Source: Colius striatus (lineage: Eukaryota > Chordata > Aves > Coliiformes > Coliidae). Taken from it: a stretch of 64,000 nt of DNA. Below the pieces are notes generated by a model, which was not told the DNA's origin, did no database searches, and was given only the letters and a program-made list of their open reading frames with translations. Within the stretch, counting starts at the first letter, position 1. Each line of letters opens with the position of its first letter. Positions 47,901 to 61,344 of this stretch are shown in pieces. A program made the translations under genes and the position numbers. Location: positions 4,898,001 to 4,962,000 of the forward strand of contig NC_084776.1 of assembly GCF_028858725.1 (NCBI RefSeq). Reading direction: 5' to 3'.

Positions 47901-50424
47901 TCTACCAAAACCCCTGGCACCGGTGGCTGTCACGGACAGGGGTTTGGTTGGCAGGACCTATCTCTGACCCGAGGCAGCAGGGACATGAGTTCCTGCCCAT
48001 TAGGTGATGCAGTTAATGATGCTAATTGCTCTCCAACAGAGACATCTGATTCTGAACAATACAAAAAGAGAGTGAGCATTGAATGGGGAATAAATACAGA
48101 CAAATATGAAGGCCTAGGCTGAGTTGAGTCTTACACGTACATTTGCTGCTCTGTTGCCTGTCACAGGCTTTCTCCTCAGAGCTCCAACAGATTGGGGATC
48201 TTGGCTCACAGTTTACCAATCCTGAAGACAATTTTCCTTGCCTGGCCAAGGACTATTTACACAATTATGTGCTTGAAGAAATGGATTTAAATAAATACTT
48301 TAGCTATAAACACACATTATCTTTCTTCAAAGCATTACAACAGCCACAAAGTACATTTCTAACTCTATTAGCTTGAGTTAGTGTGTTGTTTGGAAACTTA
48401 AACATCAGGAGGGAAGATGGCTCAAATGAGGTTACAGCAGGAAAAGTTTAATATCAAAATGAAATCTAAAATGAATGTTACATACAGAAGATTATCCTTT
48501 TTTTGCCTTGTTAAGACAAGGAGAGTGGAAAAAAAATTCCACAACAAAACCCAAACAAAAAACCTCACTAAACTGTCACTGTCACGGCCAGAGCAGAGTC
48601 TTATTTTGAAGATATGTGAGAACCTCATAGGACGTTGATTTATATTGGCTCTGAAGTCCTTTGTGTAATAGTTTCACTGTCATATTGAAAATTATTCATA
48701 ATCTGTAGCTAATTTTTTTCCCAGTTCTGCTGAGAAATCCCTGGATACTGGTCAAGTTCTCTTGACAGATGAAGAGAAAATATTGGTTGTGCTAAAGATC
48801 ATGCTGTGGTAGCTTAAATGGTTGTGTGTGTCTGTGACCCCAGGTTAAAGAGGTGCCCTTCACTCTCTGTGCAGCTCCACTACTCCTGGTGAAATGGTAT
48901 GAACAGACTCCTGTGAGTAAAGCTGTGTGGACCCGGCACAAGCGCTGCTTTTAGAGAAGGATGAAGGTGTGTCTGATGCAGCTGCAGAGGGTCACGGTGC
49001 GGATCACAATGAGGTAATAGGAAGCTCTGTAGTTTCTCTTGGTCCAGATGAGAGAAGTGTTTGTTTAGGAGTGTCCTCCCCAGAGCCGGGCAGGGGCAGA
49101 TTCATAACATTTAACTTGCATTTTGGAGGTAGAGCTGCAATTCTCCCAGGGTAGGGGTGGGAGCGTTGCAATCAAAGCTCCTGCCCTCAGCATGATAGGA
49201 GAGGTGGAGGGGAAATGACTTGCCAAGGCAATCCTAGGAGCTCTGTATTTTCACATTAAAAAGTCGGGCTTGATGGATCACATTGCCAAAGTGTTGGCTG
49301 GAATAGAAACTCCTCCTGGCCTGTTTTGCAGACAGGAGGTATTGGGAGGCTGTGCTAGCTTCTTCGGGGTATAACTTGTTCTACTTTACAAATTCAGAGT
49401 GTTCTCAGGATGCATTTGTGCATCAAGATGCTTCAGTGGAGCTCTGCTAAAGAAGTTAAAGCAATTATGATTCAGAGACAGGGCAGCACGTGATGGCCCA
49501 AACACAACAGTGTGCAGTGCCCAGTCAAATGGAGGGACCTTTGGGGCTCGGAGGTCAGTAGGAAAAGTTGGGGAGAACCTTTTGCCATAACTAGTGCACT
49601 AGTAAAATACCAAGACCAAAGGTCTGGACAGCTTACTGGGGGGCAAAGGGTATTACAGCAAAGAAGGGGTTTCCATGTCACCTGCACCCTAGTCCAGCAA
49701 TGTGGCCATGAGGCAGCAGGAGAAAGGAGCAGTAAAGTGCTCCTATCTCATGCCCTGCTCCCTGAGCGCTGGCAGGATTATGTCCTAAACTCCAAAGGAT
49801 GACTGCAAGCCCTGGACAACTGTTTGTTGTGGGGTTGCTACTAGAGTCTGTGGTATAAGGGAGTTTCTCAGGCACGTTGGTGAGTCATCTGATACAGGAG
49901 GAGTCTGAGACAGGAGCTACACGTTGCCCCCTCGCCCAGCAGCCGATCCTAGATGGTGGCTGCTATTTAAATCGACAGCAGAAGTGTCAATATATCTGTG
50001 ACATTTTTTAAAGATGGCTGAGGAGACCAAGAGCTGACAAATGGTTCTTCCACTTCTCCCAGCTAATTTTGGATTAGCTGCATTTACAAACAGGTGCTGA
50101 CATGTCCATAGGTCCCTAAATTCCTCACTGTGTCTTTTTTGGATTTCCAACACCCAAACCTGTGGAGCAGAGAGCAGTGAGCTCAAGTGTATCAGTGTTC
50201 CATCCTTTGCAGTGTATGCAGGTGTGTTATATATCATCAGGCTTGGGTTTAAATGCCTTCTTGGGTGATCTCTTAGAAGGAATCTCTATGCACATTCCAC
50301 CCAGCTGCTTTCTTCTCTCTGTCATTGGTGTAAAATGTGGGCTTTTCTCAGTTCTGGACTGGTACTTTATAAAGGTGTCTAATATACCCTGGAGACTGAA
50401 CCAGCAGGGAATTGGTCAGTTGGT
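41921..50424. other. Gene-poor DNA
   Basis: No gene, RNA or clear mobile element is recognised. A perfect 13-bp tandem duplication (AAGGAGCAAAAGC, 42,112-42,137) and a duplicated CAGTTTCCATC near 44,316-44,342 are the only small repeats I noted. Confidence 0.5.
42112..42137. repeat. Perfect 13-bp tandem duplication
   Basis: AAGGAGCAAAAGC occurs twice head to tail. Confidence 0.9.
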
Positions 50425-50540
50425 CACAGAATCACAGAATGGTCAGGGTTGGAAGAGATCTCTAGACATCATCCAGTCCTATCTACCCCTTGCTAAAGCA
50501 AGTTCACCTCAATCAGTTCCCAGCAACACAGCTCCCAGCA
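50425..50540 (-). mobile_element. CR1 LINE 3' tail, antisense
   Basis: CACAGAATCACAGAATGGTC, AGGGTTGGAAGAGATCTC, CATCATCCAGTCCTA and TGCTAAAGCAAGTTCACCT give the reverse complement of a bird-type CR1 3' end. It is well preserved, so comparatively young. Confidence 0.92.
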
Positions 50541-52799
50541 GAGCCTGTGGTGACAGAGGAACGACCATGAGTGCTGCCTGGGCACCGCTGTGTTGACTCA
50601 CAAGAGCCCGTTGCTCCCCATCGAGCATTTGCTGCCAGGAGCAAAGGAGCCAGCCCCCATGAAGGGGTGGGATGCCCCATCAGATGAGGACTGCCTCAAC
50701 TCTGCTCAGGGATGCTGAGGCTTTGTCCTGAGATAGAGCAGGAGCAGAGTAGTGCTTGCACAGCACCCCCTGAGCCTGCTGCTGAGGTGCACATGGAAGA
50801 TGCCGTGTCTGCAGCTGATTCTGAAAGCATGTTTATCTCTGGGGCATTTCCAAAGAAAATACTCAGTTTCCTCAGCTTTGTGCTGGCACAACTTCTATGG
50901 AATGGGAAAAATGAAAAATAAGCAGAACTTCTTTTCAGAGAGCTCTGGTACAAACCACAACGCTGTCCAATGCTGCTCACACAGCTCAGGGCTCGCAGAG
51001 GGAATTGCTTCTGGTGCTGATCAGGCAGCATTTACCAAACAGCTGCATTTAAAGTTGTTTTCTTTTCCCCACTAACTCTGTACCAGTGCTTTTGGTCCCA
51101 TCCTGCTTGAAGGAAGAGATGATCAGGCCTCTTGGATATCCCTGAAGCTCAAAACACCAAGTGAGAACAAGCAGCACCTCCTGAGGGGCAAGCACCCATG
51201 GAGCTCTTCTCGTGGGGAGAGGCATGGCCAAAGCAAAGGCAGCTGACTCTCTTGGTTCAGAGGAGCATGGTGGAGGACCAAAATGTGGTGAGAATGTCCT
51301 GGAGACCTGAATGCAACCTGGCAGACAGTTTATGCAAAGGAATACCATACACATTGAGTCATCCTTGAAAGTTTACTAAGATCTCAAGTCTGATATTTTT
51401 TCAACTTTTGTCATGATTCTCATGGACCCTCTGTTTTTGAGGGGGATTTGAGGAGAGTGGGTTAAGTGTCTGTAGAGTCACAGCACCTTCAGCCTTCAGG
51501 GTAACAGCCCTGAATGCCAGCTCTCCTACAAGTGTCAGCATCCTCCCCAGGCTTCTGATGCTCCTCCATCTGATGCATGTCAGTATGTGGCATGAGTTCA
51601 GTCTCTGAGTTCAGCACAGTGATATTACCAGTGTAAATGGCAAGAAAAAAATCTTCAGTGCTTTTCTAAAGAAATGTAATTTGCACTAGTAGACATTAGT
51701 AGAGGATTTATACTTGACAGCAAGTGGTACTGAAATATGTCTGTTTATGAGTCCAACTCCTGCAATGTTTACCCCAACTGTACATAAGTACTATTGGTGT
51801 AAGGCCAAAGATACAATGTACTTTTTAATCACCACTAGCTTCAAGTACAGATCAAAGTAGAAAATGTTAGAGAAGAATTTGGAATTCGAGGACAAATACA
51901 ATGGTTTTGACTAGCTTGTTTTCAACTGGCCTTTACTGGATGTTGATTGAAGGAGTCTGAAGGAAAACACTGCCTTAAATCAACATGCTATCAAGTAACA
52001 ACACCACAGAAAACAGCAACTCAGAGCTGCTGCAGGCCTGAGCTGCCCTGGGAACTGCACAAGCCTAAGAAGTCAAAAGCACTGACCTGAATAAGAATGA
52101 GACCATTTTGGGCAGCTGAAATTTAATGTGGAGCCTGAATAAAAGGCCTTCCAGTTCACTGGAAGTAAATGTGAATAACTTACTGTTTCTTGGCTGAAAT
52201 CATGGTGTTAAGAGCAGGCAGCAGCTTTACACAGCACGCTTTTCATTACTGATGTCAATTTTGATACAGTCCCAGTGGGACTATAGAAAACTCTGCCCCA
52301 TTATGTTTCAGAACAATAGGATCACTGCAAAAGAAAGACACCAAGTGTGAACGTGCCAAGCTAGTTCTTTTCCAACTTCATCTTGAGCAAACACATCCAG
52401 GAATCAACATCCTCAGGTCTTGAGATAGACAGAATCAATATTCAGATCTGTGTGCTGTGGCTTTTTATGGCCTTTCTTTCTGTTTGTACCCTAATTTTTG
52501 CAAGAATGACACATCTTCCTTTCCACTCTCCTGAAATGCCATTATGTGTGTGTTGGAGCCATGCTATTGTGCAGGGACTAAATACCAACAGCCTGTTTGG
52601 AAGGAGTGTTGTGGGCTGTGATCTGATCCATCAGCTCTTGTCTCCAGTAGTGGTTGCTATGTGAAGGTATAAAATTGACTTTTAGTGGTGTTTGGATGTA
52701 GATGTGCATTTATATCATATATCTCCAGGACAGGTTTCTAGGATGGCACATGCTATCAATAACTAAAAGGCAGGTGACAAGAGGATGGGGTGAGTCTTT
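50541..52799. other. Gene-poor DNA between two CR1 copies
   Basis: No gene is recognised. Open frames on both strands are short and mutually overlapping. Confidence 0.5.
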
Positions 52800-53087
52800 T
52801 TTTCTGCAGTGCCCAGTGACAGAACAAGGGGTAACGAGCACAAGCTGGAACACAGGAAGATCCACTGGAACAGGGGGAGAAACTGCTTTGCTGTGAGAAT
52901 GAGGGAGCCCTGGCCCAGAATGCCCAGGGAGGGTGTGGAGGCTCCTCTTGGGAGCTTTCCAAACCCACTTGGACATGTTCCTGTGCCCCCTGATTGAGAG
53001 GAACTTGCTTTAGCAGGGAGTTGGGCTGGATGAGTTCTAGAGGTTACTTCCAACCCCCACCATTCTGTGATTCTCTGTGATTCTGTC
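52800..53087 (+). mobile_element. CR1 LINE 3' end, sense
   Basis: The order is complete for a 5'-truncated CR1: CAGTGCCCAGTGACAGAAC, AAGGGGTAACGAGCACAAG, CTGGAACACAGGAAGATCC, a TGCCCAGGGAGGGTGTGGAG block, CAAACCCACTTGGACATGTT, GGAGTTGGGCTGGATGAG, TTACTTCCAACCCCCACC, and the terminal ATTCTGTGATTCTCTGTGAT repeats. It is the longest intact CR1 in the window. Confidence 0.94.
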
Positions 53088-56004
53088 TTATTGCTCTGAT
53101 TTCCAACAGCCATTGGGGTTTCCCTAACCTAGTGATAGGCTGATGATTAAAAACCAAGTTCCTCTTCCAGTTTCCATTTTCAGAGAAGTTAACACTGAAT
53201 GAACAGGACACTATTAGAAGATATTTAATAACTCAGTTTGTAAACTGAAAGTTGATCTCGAATAGACAGTTGTTGCCAAGCTGTTGACTTGGGGTGAGCC
53301 ACTAGATGCAGCGAGTGCTGAATTGATCTCCCCTCTTTTTATTTTCTTTGAGTGCCCCTGGGGATAAGCACTTACAGTTTCTGTCACTAAGAAAGTAACC
53401 AATAGGAAAGATGTAAAAGCTTTCTGAATACAAGCCATCCTCATTTAACTATATCATGAGAGTAATAAATACATCAGAAGGGTAAGCACCAGGGAGGAAG
53501 AAGAGCTATTTAAACAGGACAATGTTGGCACAAGAACAAATGAGTGTAGACTGGCCATAAATATACTTGGGGTGGAATTTGGAAGAAGATCTCTGGCCAT
53601 CAGAGAGAATTTCTTTTAGTTAAAGGAGTATGGGAAAGAAACTAATTTTTTCCCCCTGCTAAGATGAAGCTTATTAAGTATATATTAGCAATTACAAGTG
53701 CTGTCTGCAGGTCTGCAGATCCCTTCCTGATCTGTGCTCCTATTTCAAAGGCAGACTTTTGTCACCCTACTTCAGTTAATTTTTGTGAAGAAGGGCTTCC
53801 TATGCAGTTTCTGGGAAACATAAGCAATTGTAATTCCAGCTTTGGACAAAATACTTCAGACTTCCAATGAATTTTTAACTCTGTTCAGGACAACTGAAAG
53901 CACCAGACAAAGAGGAATGTGAAGAACAGCTAGCAGAGCTGCCATCATTCTGCACTTCACTTCTCCAGTGCTAAAAACAGCAAGTCGTTGGAAACTGGAA
54001 TTTGCAAATAAAACTGTGTCAATAGATAATAAATGGCAGGGAGGAGGTAGTAAATCTATCATGTCTCATCTCTATAAACTAAATGATTCAATCTTCAGCT
54101 TCATTCAGAGGGCTGCAAGTGTGGATTAGACTCAGAACTGGTATGTCTCTTCCATTTCTGAAATGTAAAATTTTGTCATGTGGTGGAATGCAACTCACGG
54201 GCATGTCCATGTCCTCCCATCTGCTCTGCTGCCCTGGAATGACTCACTGGGAGGGACACAAGAAACAAACATCTGTCTCTGCTGGCTCTTCCCTCTCTTC
54301 TGCTCTACATCCTCCACGTTTGCAGTAGCTTCTTCCCACAGCATCATCCAGGAGCTCCCTTTCTCCCCAGAAGAAAAAGGACCAGACTCAGTAGAAGTAT
54401 CCCAGAAGTTCATGATTCAGTATCTCTAGTTCAGGTCTCAAACATGCCTGGTTCTTCACAGCCTCCTAGTTCAGACTCAGGCAGGCCTTCATCTCCATGT
54501 GAACCAACCCCCTTCCTTCTTGGCTTTTTGCACCCCACAAATTGCTTCCAGGCTTTTGGCAGACAAGTTGCTGAAGGGGTCCCCCAATGGTCCCTATGTG
54601 CCTTACCCTGTTAGCCCAGAAAACAGTCCCAAGCTGTCTTGCACTTGATTTTTCTCCAAAGAAAAAGCAGTTGGACTGAAAGTACTCTAGAACAGGCCAG
54701 GAATTTGACAAAACCAGCTCTTCACGGGAAGGGGAAATCTTCCCACTTGCTGAAACTGGACTTCTGTGCAGGAATGTGCTGTTTCCAACTAAACTTTCGC
54801 TGTATTTCTTTGATCCAGAGTGGAATTTCTGGACAAAATTAAAGTTCACATAAGGCAAATTCTTTTGTTTTCTTTCCTCAAGATGTTTGGCTCCTTTGAA
54901 TCCTTTGTTGCACCCTGAAGGCACAACTGTGTGCCTGCAGATCGTCCCTTCAACCTGCTCACAGCTGCTTTTTCCTCTTCTTCGGCTGGCAGTTCTCATT
55001 CATCTAGTTGTGATCAGCTTCCCTTAGTGCTAAACAATCCTCACACTCACCGCTTCTAATTTCAGCTTTGGGGGCTACCTGCTTTAAGGCAGAGTAAACA
55101 AATGGTGTGGAACAGAGGCTTGTAGAAACAAAATGTCTGCCTCTGCTCCATGCTTGTGGAGCTGAAGGTAAAATCATTGATTGCTGACTTCCATCCCAAA
55201 AACCTGCCTGCTCTGTTCTAAACAACTGAGTGTTAGAAGATTTTTTTCCCTTGCAGGCTTAAATTAAACAGCCTTTTACTAGAGAGAACTGAATGTACAA
55301 GCCATTGCAAGCTGTTAGGAAAGCTGATACATTAGAAGATGTTTTAGCTTGCATTTACAATCTGATTTCTTCCTGTGATATAACCTGATTTTACCACAAC
55401 TCCTGACTCTTTGTATAATTTCTTTTAATGATAAATTACCCAGACTTGGAGGTGTTTATATATTCTTACTTCACCGAGGGTGGAACAGATGCCAGTACTC
55501 ACATCTTCCAGTTGTTCTTCAAAGATGCTGTTGCTGGCCATGTGGAAACACTGTCAGGAGGTGATCCATGTTAATAAACACTTGTAGGAGCCCCTAAGCA
55601 ATGGGACGTGTAAGAAGAGCCTCTGAGACAGACTTTAATGAATTTTTGCAGCCGATTTCCCTCTACTTCTCTCCTTTTTTCCATTTTTTCCCCCAAATGT
55701 ACTGAAGGAATAAACTGAAAAGCACTGTATATGTTATAAGCCCACAAGGAAATGAACCAAAAAGTGATAGGACAAGTCTGAGTTATTAAAGTCGGGTCAT
55801 ACCCTGAAGGAGATTACAGCAAAATGAGCCAATATAAATACACACTATATTTCTGTCATATGTCTTTGTTACTCTGAGTAGCCTACAGTCAATTAACAGG
55901 ACAAGGGGAGAAATGCACAACACATGAGTATTGTGGGAGCCTAATCCAGCTGGTTGGGATCAATTTCTTGTTAACCAACTAATTTATATTCCTCCTATGG
56001 ACCA
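53088..56004. other. Gene-poor DNA
   Basis: No gene or strong repeat is recognised. A 177-codon minus-strand open frame (54,466-54,999) shows no domain and is treated as chance. Confidence 0.5.
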
Positions 56005-56062
56005 GAGCTTGATATTAGGCTGGTGTAAATCTGGAGCAATGACTCTACTTTTGGGTTTTACT
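56005..56062. repeat. Interspersed foldback-family fragment
   Basis: GGCTGGTGTAAATCTGGAGC followed by AATGACTCT matches half of an old palindromic repeat of bird and reptile genomes (pattern 'ctggtgtaaatctggagtaactcc'). A second copy lies about 300 bp downstream. Confidence 0.45.
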
Positions 56063-56350
56063 GAATTTAAGACCCACAACTATCAGAACCTGCCCTTCTT
56101 GTTGATTGTTCTTAATCCTCTAAATAATAAATGGGGGTTTTCAGTCAAATGAGAGTGCTCAGTGATAAGAAAAGCCATGCTACAGTAAATGCAGATCTTA
56201 CACAGACAGTGTATTTATGTATTTTCAGACTTTGATCCCTGGATAACCTGTAAGGAAAGGCTTACAAAGCTTTTGAAGAAAGATGCACAATGCTGGAAGA
56301 TATTAACATATTGGCCAAGAGTACAGAGAGTGTTATCTCTTAAGATGTAG

Positions 56351-56440
56351 AGCCAAATTCTGGTTTTCATTAAACTGGTGCAAATCTGGAAAACACTGCT
56401 TGCAGTGCCATTGCTCAGGATTTGCTCTTGGTGTAATGAG
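56351..56440. repeat. Palindromic interspersed repeat, diverged
   Basis: AGCCAAATTCTGG, ACTGGTGCAAATCTGG, CAGTGCCATTG, AGGATTTGCTCTTGGTG and TAATGAG follow the full foldback order of the same family, with both half-sites present but decayed. Confidence 0.55.
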
Positions 56441-56574
56441 AAACATAGAACTGGTACAAACATTAAACCTTGAACCCACATGAAGTTAAGCTCTGCTGTT
56501 AATCTGGGTATATGCAGATATAAGTATGATTTTTGCTTGGGGCAAAAATAAAGGTTGAACCTCAGCTGCTCTAT

Positions 56575-56600
56575 GTCAAAAAGACCAAGTCAAAAAGACC
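56575..56600. repeat. 12-bp direct repeat
   Basis: GTCAAAAAGACC is present at 56575-56586 and 56589-56600. Confidence 0.85.
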
Positions 56601-59129
56601 TTGCCCATAGTATGACACCTTAAAACACCTCATGGCAAAGCATAGCCTTGGCCACGTTGCTCAAGCCCAGGAATAAACCAGAGCTGCACCACTTGCCACA
56701 GGGTTTTCTGGCAGTAGCTCAAGGCCAGGCTATATGAAATGGCACCACTCACCCTGGGAATGATTGTCAGACCTTCTCCAGGAGGGACACTGCGCTCATC
56801 CCACCTGCTCTGGGGTAGCTCAGACGCAGGACTGACTTCTCACTTCAAGCGATTTAGATGCTGGAGTATGCTTGGTCTCAGCCTGCAGTTTGGGCACTTG
56901 CCCTGCTCTGAGCCAGACCTGGACTAAGCTGAACACACAATGAAAGCAGTGCCTAAAGGGAGCAGACATTGGCTTCCTTGCTTGGAGGGGATTTTAACTT
57001 GTAAGTGCTGCATGGGGAAGGGGTGCTGGAGGGACACATGCAAGACGGGGCTGGGAGCTGCAGTGCACTGATTACCCCTTGGATGAGCCAGGACTACACC
57101 TGAGATGGGGGATGAAGGCTTCTTTCATCCTCTGTTGGAAACCTTCACATGTTGGCAGCGTGATTTCCTGCTTGAATCCTGTCAGACCTGGGAAAGGCTG
57201 TTTTAATGAACTCAGTAACTGCACTATACGAGTTTTGGGCCACAATGAGCCTCATGCACAAGGTGCAGCATTGTCCCTCTGGGAGATCACACCAGTGCCC
57301 ACCAGCACTGCACAGCGGGCTGCCAGTGGGAGCAGGGCAGAGTGGGCACAGTGAGGCTCTGTGCTCACCCTGCTCCATCCTGTGACTGTAAAAATAAACA
57401 AACACATCAGGGGAGTGGGGGGAAACCCTCCAAAAACATTGCTCACTTGTTTTGCTTGCCTATCACAAATCTAAACACAATATTTTCTCATTCTTGGGCT
57501 TGTATCAATTTCTGACAGTACAATTGGAGGCCAACCCCTGGAGTGTATTGTCTTGAGGAGCTTACCAAGGAAATCGAGAGTTTGGTCAGCAATTGTAAAT
57601 ATCCTCCTGTAATTGAGTTTGTTTGTTCTGCAGCGTGCTCCGGCGTCATGGGCTGTGGGACACCCTGGCACCAGGTTACTGGTGGGAAAGATTCGCTGCT
57701 CAGATAAGGATGGGAATAAACTCCACCCACAGAAATGCCACAGAAAAACCCCGGATTTATCCATTAATTGCTTTAAGGGGTGGTGAGTGCAAGTACAACA
57801 ATGGGGTATTGACAATACTATGCCTTGTTGGCAGGAAAAGGGCTTTCCCCTTGCTCAGAGGTTTTAATGCTCTTGTGCTTGGAATTATTAAATGTTTGCA
57901 AATCCTGCACTGGCTTGGGGATACAAAATGAAAGACAAATACACAGCAAAGAAACTGCACATTGGAATGGCTGTTCCCTGCTTGGGACGAGGTGAAATGT
58001 TCCTCTTGCTGTGAAATATGCCCAATGCTCCAGGCTGGGAGTCCACTTGTGATGGAGTTTGTCAGAAAGGATTTTTAGGGCTTTTTAGGGTTCATTTTGT
58101 GACCTGTTCTTTATTTGTAATTCACAGTGTAGGTGGTGTCCCAGGTCCTCAGCAAGCATAAAGAAATCTGTTTAGGAGAGAAGAACTGTTTATAAAACCC
58201 AACCATTTTCTAAAAGACTGCATGTGAAGATTAGCAGCAAGTGGATTTCAGACAGCAACGGCTGTGGGGAGAGCGTGCCTGGCTGCTCTGTGTTGGGATG
58301 CCAAGGGAGAAAGGGAGCAAGCAGGGTGTGAATGAGTGCTATAAAAATTACTTGAACTTCTTTTAAGCCCTTTGAGACAGATGGCTCTAGGTCATAGGGC
58401 TTTCACTCTACCTGTGCTCACATGCTGATGTGATGTGCTTTTCTGCCTGCAGAGGCTGGTAAACTGAGGCACAGCTCCTTATTGAGCCCTCTTCAAAGAT
58501 GACAAAGATCTCAAATGCTCAAAATCCTCATCAATGGCCGAGTCTTTGGACATAAGTGATGTTTGGGCAGTTAGGGCTGAAATTCATGCCAAACCCTGCA
58601 CCCAGCACATCCCCTGCACCAGTCAGTTTGGTGGGCAACCTATTCTCAGGGCTCTGCTTGCCCCACCAGCATCCAGCAGCCCCTCCTGCTTGTGCTGGCA
58701 GCCTGGGACTGCTTTGTCTGTGGGAGATAATGAGCTGTTTCTGTGCTGTTTGTCTTCATGTGCTTGTGAAAGATGTGAGTGCTGCTGGGAAGGGCACGCT
58801 GGAGGCCACTGCCAGCCAGAAAGGATCCACCTGGCCCTGTGTGCAGCCAGCCCACAGTAGCACACTCCTCCATTAAGGCTGTTCTTCCCAAAGCTCAATA
58901 TAAACAGTCTCCACTGTGAGGAATACATTAATAAATCAAACCCAGCTTTAGTGGTCTCACTAGGGAGGAGCTAGATATGATATATACACAAGAAATATGC
59001 CTGGTACTCTTGAGATCCATCTGTCTGTGCTGCTAGTGCCCTGCCATGGTCTCAGCCTCATCTGTTTGCTCCAGGCTGCCCAAGGCTCATATCTGTTCCC
59101 TATTACACAGCACAAATCTAGAAAGGACA
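56601..59129. other. Gene-poor DNA
   Basis: No gene is recognised. GC content is somewhat higher than on the left side of the window. GCTGGTAAACTGAGGCACAG near 58,450 resembles a MIR core word, but the match is too short to call. Confidence 0.5.
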
Positions 59130-59217
59130 GCAGATCCTGCTCTCCAGGTTATGCTATGGAAGTCAGTGGAGTTGCTTTGAATTTGCATTGACACAATTGA
59201 GAGCAGAATGGGGCCCA
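59130..59217. repeat. Palindromic interspersed repeat, third copy
   Basis: GGAAGTCAGTGGAGTTGC, TTTGAATTTGCATTGACAC, then AATTGAGAGCAGAATGGGGC correspond to the right half of the same foldback family ('aagtcaatggagttactctggatttacaccagtgtaactgagagcagaatttggcc'). Confidence 0.55.
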
Positions 59218-61322
59218 GCAGCTCAGCTGACAGCAGATGAGTCAGAGCAACCAGAGAGAGTGTGACCAACTGGTTCTTTAGTGGTTTTTGACCAACATGG
59301 ACCACTGGAAATGTTGCCTCTCCACCTGGTGCATGAGGTGATTGGATCAGTCCAGTAGTTTCTTTAAAGCCCTCATGAAGTCTTCAGTGTGGTGCTATGT
59401 ACATCTGCAAAGGGTTTGATCCCAAAGCACTGATGTGTACCTGTGCAAGCAGAATTGTGCAAGGCCTCAGCAGCCATTGCTGTGGGTAAGACTGGCTGGT
59501 GGGCATGTTGTGCCAGTGAGCACTGGGAGCAGAACGACCTGTCTCAGCTCATTGTGCAACCACCTGAGCTTTCACAGCCTGTAGCATCCGAAGGGTTGGG
59601 CAGAGGTGCAGGACTGGAGCCCACTCCACTCCCTTTCACAATGGGAATTGCTCACAAATAGCAGGAGATAAATGATGCTGCAGATCTGATATCATGGTGC
59701 TGACTGCCCTGGAGATAGAAGGGGAGGTTTGTGGGGAGGAGAGGTTGGGCACTTTGTATATCTTTTAGAATGTCTCTAGTTGAAAGGCAGAGCTCTATTG
59801 TTTGTATGTTGTGCAGAGGCTGTTCCCTGGAGGATATCCTGTCTGAAACAACCCTGTGCCAGTCTGCTCATGGCTGTGGAGGGACTGGATGGTCAGTGTG
59901 AAAAGAATGAAATCATGCCTTGTAAAAACAGTGGTTTATCTGCAAGGGTGAAGTGGATGGGGAAAGCCTCAGATATTGCTCCTCTTGTTGGATTTCTAGC
60001 AGTGCCTGCAGTCCCACTCCTCAGAGCATCCCCACAGGCTGCAGGGCACACAGTGCCCATGCAGATGTGCAAGGGTGTTCCAATATCTGTGTTTATTTGC
60101 ACTATGGGGAACTCTCAGCAGCATGAGTGAGCCCTGGCTGGGGGTGTCCATGGACTGTGGTGCCATTTCAGAAATGCTCTGGGAAAAGCCCTTTATTGCA
60201 GTGAAATTGCCCTGCTCAAGGACTTCTGTAATAACTCATCTCTGACTTATTTAGCCTGTCCTGCTGGATATGAAAAAGAAAATATATCAGTTAAAATAAA
60301 TGACACCAAGTTATTTTGTACATGGAATTCACCAGGAACACAACAGTTTTGCTCCTTCTGACTTCTTCCAGCAGTGGTTTAAGGGATGTGCTCTGCTGTG
60401 AGCCAGTGCAGTCCTTGGAGGGACAGGTCCACAAGAGCTACCTTCAGAGAGGGCAGCTGATGAGCAGTTTGGGCTGCTTGTCAATCCTGTAACTCACCCC
60501 TTTGATGCTGGTGGTGCCCGTTGCACCAGCAGAGCCCTGTGGGGTGTTCTCAGTCTGGAGGGATGGCTGAGAGATTGGGAGGGGATGGGAACAGCTGGTC
60601 TGTTCCCATCAGCTCTCTGTAAACACAAGCAAATGGTTCTCATACATTTTTTTCTAGTGAAAAGTACAAATCTGGTGACATCAGGATGTTTTCTGAGTCT
60701 ATGTTGTGTTTTGTGAAGCTTTTGTTTAGATTTTTAGGTCTTTCTCTAAAAATAACTTCAATGTCCTCTTCTAACATCCTCAAACTAAGGTGCTGCCCCA
60801 TCTTGGAACCAGGTGGTGGAAACGGCTTCAGCATCTACTCTGGGTGGGACAGAGCTGACTGTGGTCTCACTGCTGTTGGTCTCTGGTGATGCCTCTGAGA
60901 GGGGTGAAGTGAAGGATGAGCCCTTCCATTTGCAGGCCCCATTTTGCAAATAAGGCCACTGGGCCATGGCAGCACCCATCACTCCAGCAGCTGTGGAGCC
61001 ACAACCTGCAGCAATTTAGTTTGGCCCCAAGGATGGCAATTTATCTGTCTTTTCCCTCACTTTCCCAAGCAAGCTAGTCATCATTAAACTCATCTGACCT
61101 TAGCTTGCTCTGTTAGCTGGATGCTGGCTCCTGAAAAATGCCAGGGCAATTGGAGAGGATTTGTTGTATTAACAGTTATAAATCACAGCTCAAGCTGGAC
61201 TGCCTCCCCAGAACTTTCCTCATGGCTCTTTCACTCTCCCATCCATACAAACAGATGGTTGCCATCTTCTCCTGCCTCTGCAGCAACCAATCACGAAGTA
61301 CATGGGGTATGTGTTCAGGGGA
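59218..61322. other. Gene-poor DNA
   Basis: No gene, RNA or mobile element is recognised. Confidence 0.5.
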
Positions 61323-61344
61323 GTGTGTGTGTGTGTGTGTGTGT
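61323..61344 (+). repeat. (GT)11 microsatellite
   Basis: Eleven uninterrupted GT units. It is probably polymorphic in the species. Confidence 0.97.

Noticed and set aside
54466-54999. 177-codon minus-strand frame
   Set aside because: No domain, biased composition towards chance, overlapping plus-strand frames, and no flanking exon signals that convinced me.
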